This document shows, piece after piece, positions 49,607-58,114 of a stretch of 64,000 nt of DNA. The translations under genes were made by a program, and so were the position numbers. Below the pieces are notes generated by a model that searched no databases, had not been told where the DNA came from, and worked only from the letters and a program-made list of their open reading frames with translations. The DNA lies in the NCBI RefSeq assembly GCF_037860835.1, contig NZ_JBBEOG010000006.1, positions 1 through 64,000 of the forward strand, read 5' to 3'. The first letter of the stretch is position 1; each line of letters opens with the position of its first letter. The DNA is from Aquipuribacter nitratireducens (GTDB lineage Bacteria > Actinomycetota > Actinomycetes > Actinomycetales > JBBAYJ01).

Positions 49607-50419
49607 GTGGCGAGCGACGAGGTGCCCGCTCCCGGCACACGGCTGTGGCTGGAGGTCGGCGCCGACGGCGAGGTCCCCGTGACCGACGGCTCGACGCCGG
49701 ACACCGTCTACCGCTTCGACCTCACGTGGCTCACCTCGTCGTGGCGGTGCGTCTTCGGTGCCGGCTGCCCCGGGATCGACGCCTCGCTGCCCGACGCCGG
49801 CTGCTGCGTGCACGGCGCGTACTTCAGCGAGGCCGCCGACGAGGAGCGCGTCGCCGCCGCCGTCGCGCGGCTCGACGCGACGACGTGGGCGAACGCCGGC
49901 CACCGGCGCCACGGCGCGGGCCGGCGCTGGGCCGTGAGCGACGAGGACGGCGCCCGGCGCACCGCCCGGGTCGGCGGGGTCTGCGTCTTCCACAACCCCC
50001 GGGACTTCCCCGGCGGGTACGGCTGCGCCCTCCACGGGCTCGCGCTCGCCGAGGGCGAGGACCCGATGCGCACGAAGCCGGACGTCTGCTGGCAGCTGCC
50101 GGTCCGGCGGACGTACGACGAGCCGGCCCGCGCCGACGGCTCCACGTACCTGCAGGTGACGGTCACGGAGTACACCCGCGAGGGCTGGGGCGGCGGCGGG
50201 GCGGACTTCGACTGGTACTGCACGGCCTCCCCCACCGCGCACGTGGGCCCGGAGCCCGTGTGGCGGAGCCTGCGCGCGGAGCTCGTCGAGCTCGTCGGTG
50301 CGCAGGTGTACGACGTGCTCGACCGGCACTGCGCCGAGCTCGTCCCCGACAGCGGACCCCGGCTGCTGCCGCTGAGCGTCGTCCACCCCGCCACCCGGGC
50401 GTCGGAGGGCAGGTCGTGA
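49607..50419 (+). CDS. Cysteine-rich putative metal-binding protein (DUF3109/YkgJ-like)
   Basis: A 270-residue protein. Cysteines cluster in SSWRCVFGAGCPGIDASLPDAGCCVHGAYF (about 45-75) and GGVCVFHNPRDFPGGYGCALHGLALAEGEDP (about 125-155), with DVCWQLPVRR after them. This spacing resembles the Cys clusters of YkgJ/DUF3109 proteins, which are thought to bind zinc or an iron-sulfur cluster. I do not know its activity. The GTG at 49607 lies exactly six bases after TAGCCT (49595-49600), giving a leaderless mRNA. It is divergent from the isomerase gene, with an 81-base shared promoter region. Confidence 0.75.
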   Translation: MASDEVPAPGTRLWLEVGADGEVPVTDGSTPDTVYRFDLTWLTSSWRCVFGAGCPGIDASLPDAGCCVHGAYFSEAADEERVAAAVARLDATTWANAGHRRHGAGRRWAVSDEDGARRTARVGGVCVFHNPRDFPGGYGCALHGLALAEGEDPMRTKPDVCWQLPVRRTYDEPARADGSTYLQVTVTEYTREGWGGGGADFDWYCTASPTAHVGPEPVWRSLRAELVELVGAQVYDVLDRHCAELVPDSGPRLLPLSVVHPATRASEGRS

Positions 50420-50465
50420 GGCCTGTCGGGTGGACCAGCGGGGGCCGGGCGAGCACCCTGTCCCC

Positions 50466-50837
50466 ATGACTCAGACCTCGAGCGAGGACGCCCGGTACGC
50501 CCGCGAGGCGGAGTACACCCCGTCGGGGCGCAAGCCGTTCCGGCTGCCGAAGCCGGACGCGCTGTCGCTCGTGCTGTTCGCGGGCTGGGTCGCGGGCGTC
50601 CTGGTCTCGACGGTGGTGCCGTTCCTCATCGTGCCGCCGACGAGCCCGGACCCCGCGCCGTCGCAGGTCGGGTACGCCTTCCTCGCGACGATGGTCGGAG
50701 TCGCGATCTTCGTGGGGTCCGGGCTCCTCCTGTGGCGGCACCTCAAGAGCTCCGCCGTGCTCGTGTTCGCCCTCGTCCCGGCCGTGTCGATCGTCAGCGG
50801 CGGGGTCATCCTCACCGCCACCCTCCTCGCCATCTGA
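50466..50837 (+). CDS. Small integral membrane protein, unknown
   Basis: A 123-residue protein with a polar N-terminus (about 1-27) and three membrane segments (ALSLVLFAGWVAGVLVSTVVPFLIV; VGYAFLATMVGVAIFVGSGLLLW; SSAVLVFALVPAVSIVSGGVILTATLLAI). No family is recognised. The ATG at 50466 follows a leader with no obvious ribosome-binding site. It lies between the Cys-rich protein and radA on the same strand, 46 bases after the former. Confidence 0.7.
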   Translation: MTQTSSEDARYAREAEYTPSGRKPFRLPKPDALSLVLFAGWVAGVLVSTVVPFLIVPPTSPDPAPSQVGYAFLATMVGVAIFVGSGLLLWRHLKSSAVLVFALVPAVSIVSGGVILTATLLAI

Positions 50838-50913
50838 GCCGCCGCTCGGGCGACGGCACGCGCCACGGCGCGGGAGGAGCCCGTGTGTCCGGGGCCGCGC
50901 GTACGGTCCTGCC

Positions 50914-52434
50914 GTGACGTCGAAGGCCCGCAAGCCGGTGTTCGCGTGCACCGCGTGCGGCGCGGAGCACGCGCGGTGGGTCGGACGCTGCCCGCAGTGC
51001 CAGGGCTGGGGCACGGTCGAGCAGGTGCCCACCGGGCTCCTCGGGTCCGCGAGCGGCCGCGCCGGGACCGCGGGTGCGGGGGCCGGTGCGGGCGGTGTGC
51101 GACGCGCGCGGCGCGTCAGCGAGGTCGACGGCGCCACCACCGCGCGCACGGGCACCGGTCTCGGCGAGTTCGACCGCGTCGTCGGCGGCGGCCTGGTGCC
51201 CGGTCAGGTCGTCCTCCTCGCCGGCGAGCCGGGCGTCGGGAAGTCGACCCTCCTGCTCGAGGTCGCGCACCGCTTCGCCCTCGGCACCGCGGCGCTGGCC
51301 GCCCGCGAGCGGGACGGCGCGGTCGTCGTCGGGCCGTGGCAGGGTGCGACCCCCCTCGCCGAGGCCCCGGCCGAGGCGCCCGGCCCGCGGACGGTCCTGT
51401 ACGTGTCGGGCGAGGAGTCCGCGGAGCAGCTCGCCGTGCGGGCCCGGCGCACGGGCGTCGACGCGGACGGCGTGCTCCTCGCCGACGAGCAGGACCTCCA
51501 CGCCGTCCTCGCCCTCGTCGAGGAGCACGACCCCGACCTCGTCGTCGTCGACTCCGTCCAGACCGTCGCGAGCAGCGAGGTCGACGGCCGCCCCGGCGGC
51601 ACGTCGCAGGTGCAGCACGTCACGCAGGTCCTCACCCGCATGGCGAAGTCGCGTCCCACCCCGTTGCTGCTCGTCGGGCAGTCGACCAAGGACTCCTCCG
51701 TGGCGGGGCCCCGCGCGCTGGAGCACCTCGTCGACACGGTCCTCACCTTCGAGGGCGACCGGCACACGGCCCTGCGGCTGCTGCGCGCGTCCAAGAACCG
51801 GTTCGGGCCGGCCGACGAGGTCGCGTGCTTCGAGCAGGCCGACGACGGCCTGCGCGAGGTCGTCGACCCCTCCGAGCTCTTCCGCGGCCACCGCGAGGAG
51901 CCCGTCCCCGGCACGTGCGTCACCGTCGCGGTGGAGGGCCGGCGGCCCCTCCTCGCCGAGGTGCAGGCGCTCGTCACGGCCGCCGCCACCCCCAACCCGC
52001 GCCGTGGTGTCAGCGGTCTCGACGCGTCCCGGACCGCCATGCTGCTCGCCGTCACCGAGCGGGCGGTGGGCCTGCGCCTCGGTGACCGGGACGTCTTCGT
52101 CGCGACCGTCGGCGGGGCCCGGCTCGTGGAGCCGGGCGCCGACCTCGCCGTCGCGCTCGCCCTCGCCTCCGCGGCATGGGACGCCCCGCTGCCCGCCGAC
52201 GTCATCGCCCTGGGGGAGGTCACGCTGTCGGGGGACGTCCGGGCCGTGCCCATGCTCCAGCAGCGGGTCGCCGAGGCCGTGCGGCTCGGCTACCGCCGCA
52301 TCGTCGTCCCCACCGGCACCGCCGCACGCGTCGGGCCCGTCCCGGCGCCCGCGCGGCTGCGGGAGGTCTCGCACGTGACGGTGGCGCTCGCCGCCCTGCG
52401 GGACCTCGCGCACGCGCGCGCCGGGCGGCCCTAG
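50914..52434 (+). CDS. radA: DNA repair protein RadA (Sms)
   Basis: A 506-residue branch-migration ATPase that processes recombination intermediates. It has an N-terminal zinc ribbon (CTACG...CPQC, about residues 11-30), a RecA-like ATPase with Walker A GEPGVGKST (about residue 107), Walker B DLVVVDSVQT, the KNRFG motif (SKNRFGPADEVACFE), and a C-terminal Lon-protease-like domain (about 350-500). An insert of about 35 residues rich in Ala/Pro follows Walker A, before VLYVSGEES. GTG 50914 lies six bases after TACGGT (50902-50907), a leaderless promoter. radA-disA adjacency is widely conserved; in some bacteria RadA inhibits DisA. Confidence 0.96.
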   Translation: MTSKARKPVFACTACGAEHARWVGRCPQCQGWGTVEQVPTGLLGSASGRAGTAGAGAGAGGVRRARRVSEVDGATTARTGTGLGEFDRVVGGGLVPGQVVLLAGEPGVGKSTLLLEVAHRFALGTAALAARERDGAVVVGPWQGATPLAEAPAEAPGPRTVLYVSGEESAEQLAVRARRTGVDADGVLLADEQDLHAVLALVEEHDPDLVVVDSVQTVASSEVDGRPGGTSQVQHVTQVLTRMAKSRPTPLLLVGQSTKDSSVAGPRALEHLVDTVLTFEGDRHTALRLLRASKNRFGPADEVACFEQADDGLREVVDPSELFRGHREEPVPGTCVTVAVEGRRPLLAEVQALVTAAATPNPRRGVSGLDASRTAMLLAVTERAVGLRLGDRDVFVATVGGARLVEPGADLAVALALASAAWDAPLPADVIALGEVTLSGDVRAVPMLQQRVAEAVRLGYRRIVVPTGTAARVGPVPAPARLREVSHVTVALAALRDLAHARAGRP

Positions 52435-52491
52435 ACTCTGGCCGGTGGGGCGCCCGTCGGGGCGCCGTGGCACGAGCCCCCGGGGAGGGCG

Positions 52492-53574
52492 ATGGACGGC
52501 GACGACGACCGCCTCCGCCAGGTCCTTGCGCTCGTGGCACCCGGCACCCAGCTGCGGGACGGGCTCGAGCGGATCCTGCGCGGACGCACGGGGGCGCTCA
52601 TCGTGCTCGGCTTCGACGAGGTGGTCGCGAGCATGTGCACGGGCGGCTTCGTGCTCGACGTCGACTTCTCCGCCACCCGCCTGCGGGAGCTCGCGAAGAT
52701 GGACGGCGCCATCGTCATCGACACCGACGGCCGCGGCTCCGGCACCGTCGTGCGCGCCGGCGTCCAGCTCGTCCCGGACCCGCGGATCGCCACGCCGGAG
52801 TCCGGCACCCGCCACCGCACGGCGGACAAGGCGTCGCGCCAGTGCGGCTTCCCCGTCATCTCCGTCTCGCAGTCGATGAGCCTCATCGCCGTCTACCTCG
52901 ACGGGCGCCGGCACGTCCTCGAGGACTCCGGCGCCATCCTCGCCCGCGCCAACCAGGCCCTCGCCACCCTCGAGCGGTACGCCTCGCGCCTCGACGAGGT
53001 GACGGGCAACCTGTCTGCGCTCGAGATCGAGGACCTCGTGACCGTCCGGGACGTCGCCACCGTCCTGCAGCGCGCGGAGATGGTGCGCCGCATCTCCGAC
53101 GAGGTCCGCGGCTACGTCGTCGAGCTCGGCACGGACGGCCGTCTCGTCGAGCTCCAGATGGACGAGCTCATCGCCGGCTTCGAGACCGAGCTGTCGAGCG
53201 TCGTCCACGACTACGTCGGCCCCGACGGCAGCAGCGGCGAGGCCGGGGCCGCACTGGCGGGGCTCGCCGCGCTCGACTCCTCCGAGCTGCTGAGCCTCGA
53301 GGCGGTCGCGCGCCAGGTGACGGGCGGGCGGGTCGAGGGTGGGCTCGACGCCACGGTGAGCCCCCGCGGGTACCGGATGCTCCGCCGCCTGCCGCGCCTG
53401 CCCGACGTCGTCGTGCACCGGCTCGTCGACCGCTTCGGCAGCCTGCAGAAGCTCCTCGCCGCGGGCGTCGAGGACCTCCAGCAGGTCGACGGCCTCACCC
53501 TCTCGCGCGCCCGGGGCGTCCGCGAGGGCCTGTCGCGCCTGGCCGAGACGAGCATCCTCGAGCGGTACGTCTGA
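52492..53574 (+). CDS. disA: DNA integrity scanning diadenylate cyclase DisA
   Basis: A 360-residue enzyme that makes cyclic di-AMP from two ATP and scans DNA for branched structures. The DAC domain contains KMDGAIVIDTDG (DGA at residues 71-73) and GTRHRTADKASRQ (RHRT at 107-110), both needed for catalysis. A helical spine (about 150-290) and C-terminal HhH DNA-binding domains (FGSLQKLLAAGVEDLQQVDGL) follow. ATG 52492 has GGGGAGGG upstream. TAGACT at 52432-52437, whose TAG is the radA stop codon, may be its own -10 box, giving a leader of about 48 bases with a GGCGCC hairpin. Confidence 0.96.
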   Translation: MDGDDDRLRQVLALVAPGTQLRDGLERILRGRTGALIVLGFDEVVASMCTGGFVLDVDFSATRLRELAKMDGAIVIDTDGRGSGTVVRAGVQLVPDPRIATPESGTRHRTADKASRQCGFPVISVSQSMSLIAVYLDGRRHVLEDSGAILARANQALATLERYASRLDEVTGNLSALEIEDLVTVRDVATVLQRAEMVRRISDEVRGYVVELGTDGRLVELQMDELIAGFETELSSVVHDYVGPDGSSGEAGAALAGLAALDSSELLSLEAVARQVTGGRVEGGLDATVSPRGYRMLRRLPRLPDVVVHRLVDRFGSLQKLLAAGVEDLQQVDGLTLSRARGVREGLSRLAETSILERYV

Positions 53575-54446
53575 GCGCTCCCGCACGCAGCCTCACGGGC
53601 GCGGTGGTCGCGTGGTTCGCCGCGCACGGTCGCGACCTGCCGTGGCGCGCCCCGGGCACCGACCCGTGGGCCGTCCTCGTGTGCGAGGTGATGAGCCACC
53701 AGACGCCGGTGGCCCGGGTCGTGCCGGTGTGGCTGCGGTGGCTCACCCGCTGGCCGGACGCCTCGGCCCTCGCCGACGACTCCCCCGGCGAGGCGGTGCG
53801 GATGTGGGGACGCCTCGGCTACCCCCGCCGGGCGCTGCGGCTGCACGAGACCGCCGTGGCCGTGCGCGACGGGCACGGCGGCGTCGTGCCGGGCACCTAC
53901 GAGGAGCTGCTCGCGCTGCCCGGGGTGGGCCCGTACACCGCGGGCGCGGTCGCGGCGTTCGGCTTCGGGCGACGCGCCGTCGTGCTCGACGTCAACGTCC
54001 GGCGGGTGCTGGCCCGGGTGCACGACGGCGCGGACCCGACCGCGGCGGCTCCGACCGTCGGGGAGCGGGCGCGCGCAGAGGCGCTGCTGCCGGTCGAGGC
54101 GTCGACCTCGGTGGCGTGGAACGCGGCCGTCATGGAGCTCGGCGCGCTCGTGTGCACCGCGCGCGCCCCGCGCTGCCCGGAGTGCCCGCTGCAGGCGGAC
54201 TGCGCATGGGCGGCGGACCCGCCGCCGGCACGGTCGCGCACGACGCGACGGCAGCCCTGGCACGGCACCGACCGCCAGGTGCGCGGGCGGATCATGGCGC
54301 TGCTGCGGGCGAGCCACGGGCTCGTCGAGGAGGCGACGCTGCTCGCGGTGTGCGACGACCCCGCCCAGGCACGTCGCTGCCTCGACTCGCTGGCGGTCGA
54401 CGGCCTCGCCGAACGCGCGGACGACGGCGTCCGGCTCCCCCTCTGA
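53571..54446 (+). CDS. mutY: A/G-specific adenine DNA glycosylase MutY
   Basis: A 291-residue base-excision enzyme that removes adenine mispaired with 8-oxoguanine. It has the substrate loop HGRDLPWR, the catalytic Glu in VLVCEVMSHQTPV (E39), helix-hairpin-helix LPGVGPYTAGAVAAF and catalytic Asp in VVLDVNVRRVL (D140). The [4Fe-4S] cysteines are C195, C202, C205 and C211 (C-x6-C-x2-C-x5-C). No C-terminal NUDIX-like domain is present. No ATG, GTG or TTG lies near the right position: the only start giving a normal N-terminus is CTG at 53571, which overlaps the disA stop as CTGA. GTG 53604 would leave only two residues before the first core helix. Confidence 0.9.
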   Translation: MSAPARSLTGAVVAWFAAHGRDLPWRAPGTDPWAVLVCEVMSHQTPVARVVPVWLRWLTRWPDASALADDSPGEAVRMWGRLGYPRRALRLHETAVAVRDGHGGVVPGTYEELLALPGVGPYTAGAVAAFGFGRRAVVLDVNVRRVLARVHDGADPTAAAPTVGERARAEALLPVEASTSVAWNAAVMELGALVCTARAPRCPECPLQADCAWAADPPPARSRTTRRQPWHGTDRQVRGRIMALLRASHGLVEEATLLAVCDDPAQARRCLDSLAVDGLAERADDGVRLPL

Positions 54447-54510
54447 CCCGGCTGTCCACGTGCCTGCCGACGTGGGGCGCGGTCGGCGCTCCTGTCGACG
54501 GGCGCGGTCG

Positions 54511-55083
54511 CTAGAGCTCGACGAGCATCCGGTGGTTGCCGAGGGTGTTCGGCTTGACGCGCGCGAGGTCGAGGAACTCGGCGACGCCCTCGTCGTGGCT
54601 GCGGAGCAGCTCGGCGTAGACGTCCGCGCTGATCGGCGCGGACTCGATCTCGCGGAAGCCGAAGGAGCCGAAGAACTCCCGCTCGAACGTCAGGCAGAAG
54701 ACCCGGGCGATCCCGAGGCGACGGGCGTGCAGCAGCAGCTCCGCGACGAGCGCACGACCGACGCCGTACCCGCGGAGGCGCTCGTCGACGGCGACCGTGC
54801 GGACCTCGGCGAGGTCCGCCCACATGACGTGCAGGGCCCCGCAGCCGACGACCTCGACGGTGCCCGGGCCGCCGTCGGCGCCGCGGACGGTGCGCTCGGC
54901 GACGACGAACTCCTGGACGTCCTCGTAGAGGGTCACGAGGTCCTTGGCGAGCAGCCGGCGGTCGACGACGTACGCCGAGACGAGCTCGGCGATGCGCGGC
55001 ACGTCCGCCGGCCGGGCAGCACGGAGCCCGACCGTCCCCGTGAGGGGAGGCCGGGCTCCGCGGTGGTGCGAGGTGCTCGTCAG
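54511..55083 (-). CDS. Amino-acid N-acetyltransferase (short N-acetylglutamate-synthase-like GNAT)
   Basis: A 190-residue GNAT resembling the stand-alone N-acetylglutamate synthase (ArgA) of actinobacteria: [38 protein letters not shown], then [24 protein letters not shown] (acetyl-CoA loop), [16 protein letters not shown] and a C-terminal [14 protein letters not shown]. It could start arginine biosynthesis; other GNAT substrates are possible. The domain's first strand ([13 protein letters not shown]) lies upstream of the first GTG (55000-55002). Between it and an in-frame TGA the only possible start is CTG at 55081-55083, which overlaps the clpC stop as CTGA. I therefore annotate a CTG start. 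Confidence 0.85.
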   Translation of the reverse strand: MTSTSHHRGARPPLTGTVGLRAARPADVPRIAELVSAYVVDRRLLAKDLVTLYEDVQEFVVAERTVRGADGGPGTVEVVGCGALHVMWADLAEVRTVAVDERLRGYGVGRALVAELLLHARRLGIARVFCLTFEREFFGSFGFREIESAPISADVYAELLRSHDEGVAEFLDLARVKPNTLGNHRMLVEL

Positions 55084-57620
55084 GAGGCTGCCGCCCCCGT
55101 GCCGTCCTCACCGGCGGAGGGACCGCCGGCGCCCGCGCCCTCGAGCTCCGGGGCCTCGGGCACCCGACGCTCCGTGCCGGTGAACGTGAAGTGCGCGAGC
55201 TCGCCCTCGCCGTCGACGTCGACCAGCACGAGCTGGCCGGCCGTCAGCTCCGAGAAGAGGATCTTCTCCGAGAGGGCGTCCTCGATGTCGCGCTGGATCG
55301 TGCGGCGCAGCGGCCGGGCCCCGAGGACGGGGTCGTAGCCGCGTGTCGCGAGCAGCGCCTTGGCGGCGGGCGTGAGCTCGATGCCCATGTCCTTGTCGCG
55401 CAGGCGCGAGTCCAGCTTCGCGATCATGAGGTCGACGATCGTGACGATCTCCTCCTGCGTGAGCTGGGGGAAGACGATCGTGTCGTCGACGCGGTTGAGG
55501 AACTCCGGACGGAAGTGCTGCTTGAGCTCGTCCGTCACCTTCGCCTTCATGCGCTCGTACCCGGTGCGGGTGTCGTTGCCGGCGCTGAAGCCCATGGAGA
55601 CGCCCTTGGCGATGTCACGCGTGCCGAGGTTCGTCGTCATGATGATGACGGTGTTCTTGAAGTCGACCATCCGACCCTGGGAGTCGGTGAGGCGGCCGTC
55701 CTCGAGGATCTGCAGCAGCGAGTTGAAGATGTCCGGGTGCGCCTTCTCGACCTCGTCGAAGAGGACGACCGAGAACGGCTTGCGCCGCACCTTCTCCGTG
55801 AGCTGGCCGCCCTCCTCGTACCCGACGTAGCCGGGCGGGGAACCGAAGAGCCGCGACACGGTGTGCTTCTCGGAGAACTCGCTCATGTCGAGCTGGATGA
55901 GGGAGTCCTCGTCGCCGAAGAGGAACTCCGCCAGCGACTTCGCGAGCTCGGTCTTCCCGACGCCCGTGGGGCCGGCGAAGATGAACGAGCCACCGGGACG
56001 CTTCGGGTCCTTGAGGCCCGCACGCGTGCGCCGGATCGCCTGGGACAGGGCCTTGATGGCCTCGTCCTGGCCGATGACGCGCTTGTGCAGCTCGTCCTCC
56101 ATGCGGAGCAGGCGCTGGGACTCCTCCTCGGTCAGCTTGAAGACCGGGATGCCCGTGGCGATGGCGAGGACCTCGGCGATCAGCTCCTCGTCGACCTCCG
56201 CGACCACGTCCATGTCGCCGGACTTCCACTGCTTCTCCCGCTCGGCCTTCTGGCCCAGCAGGCGCTTCTCGTCGTCGCGCAGGGACGCCGCCTTCTCGAA
56301 GTCCTGCGAGTCGATCGCGGACTCCTTCTCGCGCCGCACCTGGGCGATGCGCTCGTCGAACTCCCGCAGGTCCGGCGGGGCCGTCATCCGACGGATGCGC
56401 AGGCGCGCGCCCGCCTCGTCGATGAGGTCGATCGCCTTGTCCGGCAGGAACCGGTCGTTGATGTACCGGTCGGCGAGGTTCGCCGCCGCGACGAGCGCGG
56501 CGTCGGTGATGGACACCCGGTGGTGGGCCTCGTAGCGGTCCCGCAGGCCCTTGAGGATCTCGATGGCGTGCGCGAGCGACGGCTCCGCGACCTGGATCGG
56601 CTGGAAGCGGCGCTCCAGCGCGGGGTCCTTTTCGACGTGCTTGCGGTACTCGTCGAGGGTGGTGGCGCCGATGGTCTGCAGCTCGCCGCGGGCGAGCATC
56701 GGCTTGAGGATGCTCGCGGCGTCGATCGCGCCCTCGGCGGCCCCCGCCCCGACGAGGGTGTGGATCTCGTCGATGAACAGGATGATGTCGCCGCGGGTGC
56801 GGATCTCCTTGAGGACCTTCTTCAGCCGCTCCTCGAAGTCACCGCGGTAGCGGCTGCCGGCGACGAGCGCGCCGAGGTCGAGGGTGTAGAGCTGCTTGTC
56901 CTTGAGGGTCTCCGGCACCTCGCCGCGGACGATCGCCTGCGAGAGGCCCTCGACGACGGCGGTCTTGCCGACGCCGGGCTCGCCGATGAGGACGGGGTTG
57001 TTCTTGGTGCGGCGCGACAGCACCTGCATGACGCGCTCGATCTCCTTCTCGCGCCCGATGACGGGGTCGAGCTTGGACTCGCGCGCGGCCTGGGTGAGGT
57101 TGCGGCCGAACTGGTCGAGGACCAGGGAGCCGGACGGGGTGTTCTCCGCCGCGGGGCCGCCGGCGGTCGCCGGCTCCTTGCCCTGGTAGCCGGACAGGAG
57201 CTGGATGACCTGCTGGCGGACGCGGTTGAGGTCCGCGCCGAGCTTGACGAGGACCTGGGCGGCGACGCCCTCGCCCTCGCGGATGAGCCCGAGCAGGATG
57301 TGCTCGGTGCCGATGTAGTTGTGGCCGAGCTGCAGCGCCTCGCGCAGGGACAGCTCGAGGACCTTCTTGGCCCGCGGGGTGAAGGGGATGTGGCCGGAGG
57401 GGGCCTGCTGCCCCTGCCCGATGATCTCCTGGACCTGCTCGCGCACCGCGTCCAGCGAGATGCCGAGGGACTCCAGCGCCTTCGCGGCGACGCCCTCGCC
57501 CTCGTGGATCAGCCCGAGCAGGATGTGCTCGGTGCCGATGTAGTTGTGGTTGAGCATCCTGGCTTCTTCCTGCGCCAGGACGACCACGCGACGAGCGCGG
57601 TCGGTGAACCTCTCGAACAT
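55080..57620 (-). CDS. clpC: ATP-dependent Clp protease ATPase subunit ClpC
   Basis: An 846-residue HSP100 unfoldase that feeds proteins to ClpP. It has two ClpN repeats (about 1-145, each with [13 protein letters not shown]), AAA1 with Walker A GEPGVGKT and sensor [12 protein letters not shown], a coiled M-domain with a UVR motif ([12 protein letters not shown]), AAA2 with GPTGVGKT and [14 protein letters not shown], and a D2-small domain. The ClpP-docking LGF-type loop region is present. The ATG (57618-57620) has GAGGGAG upstream and a TAGCAT box at 57692-57697. Essential ClpC1 is the homologue in M. tuberculosis. The GNAT gene is coupled downstream by the CTGA overlap. Confidence 0.97.
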   Translation of the reverse strand: MFERFTDRARRVVVLAQEEARMLNHNYIGTEHILLGLIHEGEGVAAKALESLGISLDAVREQVQEIIGQGQQAPSGHIPFTPRAKKVLELSLREALQLGHNYIGTEHILLGLIREGEGVAAQVLVKLGADLNRVRQQVIQLLSGYQGKEPATAGGPAAENTPSGSLVLDQFGRNLTQAARESKLDPVIGREKEIERVMQVLSRRTKNNPVLIGEPGVGKTAVVEGLSQAIVRGEVPETLKDKQLYTLDLGALVAGSRYRGDFEERLKKVLKEIRTRGDIILFIDEIHTLVGAGAAEGAIDAASILKPMLARGELQTIGATTLDEYRKHVEKDPALERRFQPIQVAEPSLAHAIEILKGLRDRYEAHHRVSITDAALVAAANLADRYINDRFLPDKAIDLIDEAGARLRIRRMTAPPDLREFDERIAQVRREKESAIDSQDFEKAASLRDDEKRLLGQKAEREKQWKSGDMDVVAEVDEELIAEVLAIATGIPVFKLTEEESQRLLRMEDELHKRVIGQDEAIKALSQAIRRTRAGLKDPKRPGGSFIFAGPTGVGKTELAKSLAEFLFGDEDSLIQLDMSEFSEKHTVSRLFGSPPGYVGYEEGGQLTEKVRRKPFSVVLFDEVEKAHPDIFNSLLQILEDGRLTDSQGRMVDFKNTVIIMTTNLGTRDIAKGVSMGFSAGNDTRTGYERMKAKVTDELKQHFRPEFLNRVDDTIVFPQLTQEEIVTIVDLMIAKLDSRLRDKDMGIELTPAAKALLATRGYDPVLGARPLRRTIQRDIEDALSEKILFSELTAGQLVLVDVDGEGELAHFTFTGTERRVPEAPELEGAGAGGPSAGEDGTGAAAS

Positions 57621-57749
57621 GTGTCGCTCCCTCACGAGCGGGCGGGGACCGTGCCCGGGTGCGACCCCGGTTCCGATCTCGTTCCCGCTCGATGCTAGAC
57701 GTCCGGCAGCTGGCGTACCGACCGACCACCCGCCGTTCGGGCGTCCGTT

Positions 57750-57760
57750 CGCGCTCAGCG
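57750..57760. promoter_or_regulatory. Possible ClgR box upstream of clpC
   Basis: CGC-N5-GCG at 57750-57760. Read on the minus strand it is CGCTGAGCGCG followed by AAC, close to the ClgR consensus CGCYNANRGCG with one mismatch in the centre. ClgR activates clp genes in actinobacteria. The site lies 130 bases upstream of the clpC ATG and about 55 bases before its -10 box. CGC-N5-GCG occurs often by chance in such GC-rich DNA. Confidence 0.25.
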
Positions 57761-57914
57761 CAGCGGCTCCCGACCAGCGGCCCACCCGGTGGGTGTTCTG
57801 CCGTCGATCGGCACAACGGGCGGGGGACCTTAGGCTGTTCCGGTGACGTCGGCGTGTCCGCCGACGGCGAACCGTGACGGGCCGGCTCCGTTCCGGTGGC
57901 GCGGACGCGGCCGC

Positions 57915-57936
57915 AGGTGTCACACAGGTGTCACAC
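57915..57936. repeat. Tandem perfect 11-bp repeat AGGTGTCACAC, operator-like
   Basis: Two identical copies (57915-57925, 57926-57936) abut without a gap. Each contains the palindrome GTGT-C-ACAC, so the array places two symmetric half-turn-spaced sites on one face of the helix. It ends 27 bases before the terC -10 box, covering roughly -40 to -61, an activator position. The binding protein is unknown. Confidence 0.5.
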
Positions 57937-57974
57937 GTGGCGCGGGCGGGTACCAGTCACCCGTACCATCCACG

Positions 57975-58070
57975 CCGAGGGGAGTACGTCCTCAGAACCG
58001 GACCCGGTCATCACGGTCGCGTCGCGACCCCGGGCCGAGCCCGCCGCCGTGCGGGCGACGGAGACCTCGC
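57975..58070 (+). promoter_or_regulatory. yybP-ykoY-type manganese riboswitch upstream of terC
   Basis: The leader shows the family's conserved blocks in order. GGGGAGTA (57979-57986) lies on the 5' side, TCATCACGG (58008-58016) in the second loop, and GGAGACCTC (58060-58068) on the 3' side. P1 pairs CGAGG (57976-57980) with CCTCG (58065-58069). The predicted start of transcription from TACCAT (57964-57969) is right at the base of P1. yybP-ykoY RNAs sense Mn2+ and commonly control TerC-family and MntP exporters, which matches the gene that follows 45 bases later. The assignment is by eye against the remembered consensus. Confidence 0.75.
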
Positions 58071-58114
58071 CGCCAGGGTGCTGCCCCGCGCCCACCAGGA
58101 AGGAACCCTCGCGC

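Larger units (their letters stand above)
57621..57974. other. Divergent clpC/terC promoter region
   Basis: No convincing gene is present. It holds the clpC leader and -10 (TAGCAT, minus strand, 57692-57697), a ClgR-like half-palindrome (57750-57760), and a plus-strand TAGGCT box at 57831-57836 that points at a doubtful leaderless reading frame (57843-58118). It also holds the tandem GTGTCACAC repeats (57915-57936) and the terC -10 box TACCAT (57964-57969). Confidence 0.6.

Noticed and set aside
55191-57698. An 835-codon plus-strand open frame opposite clpC
   Set aside because: It mirrors the ClpC codons and has no recognisable motif; ClpC is complete on the minus strand.
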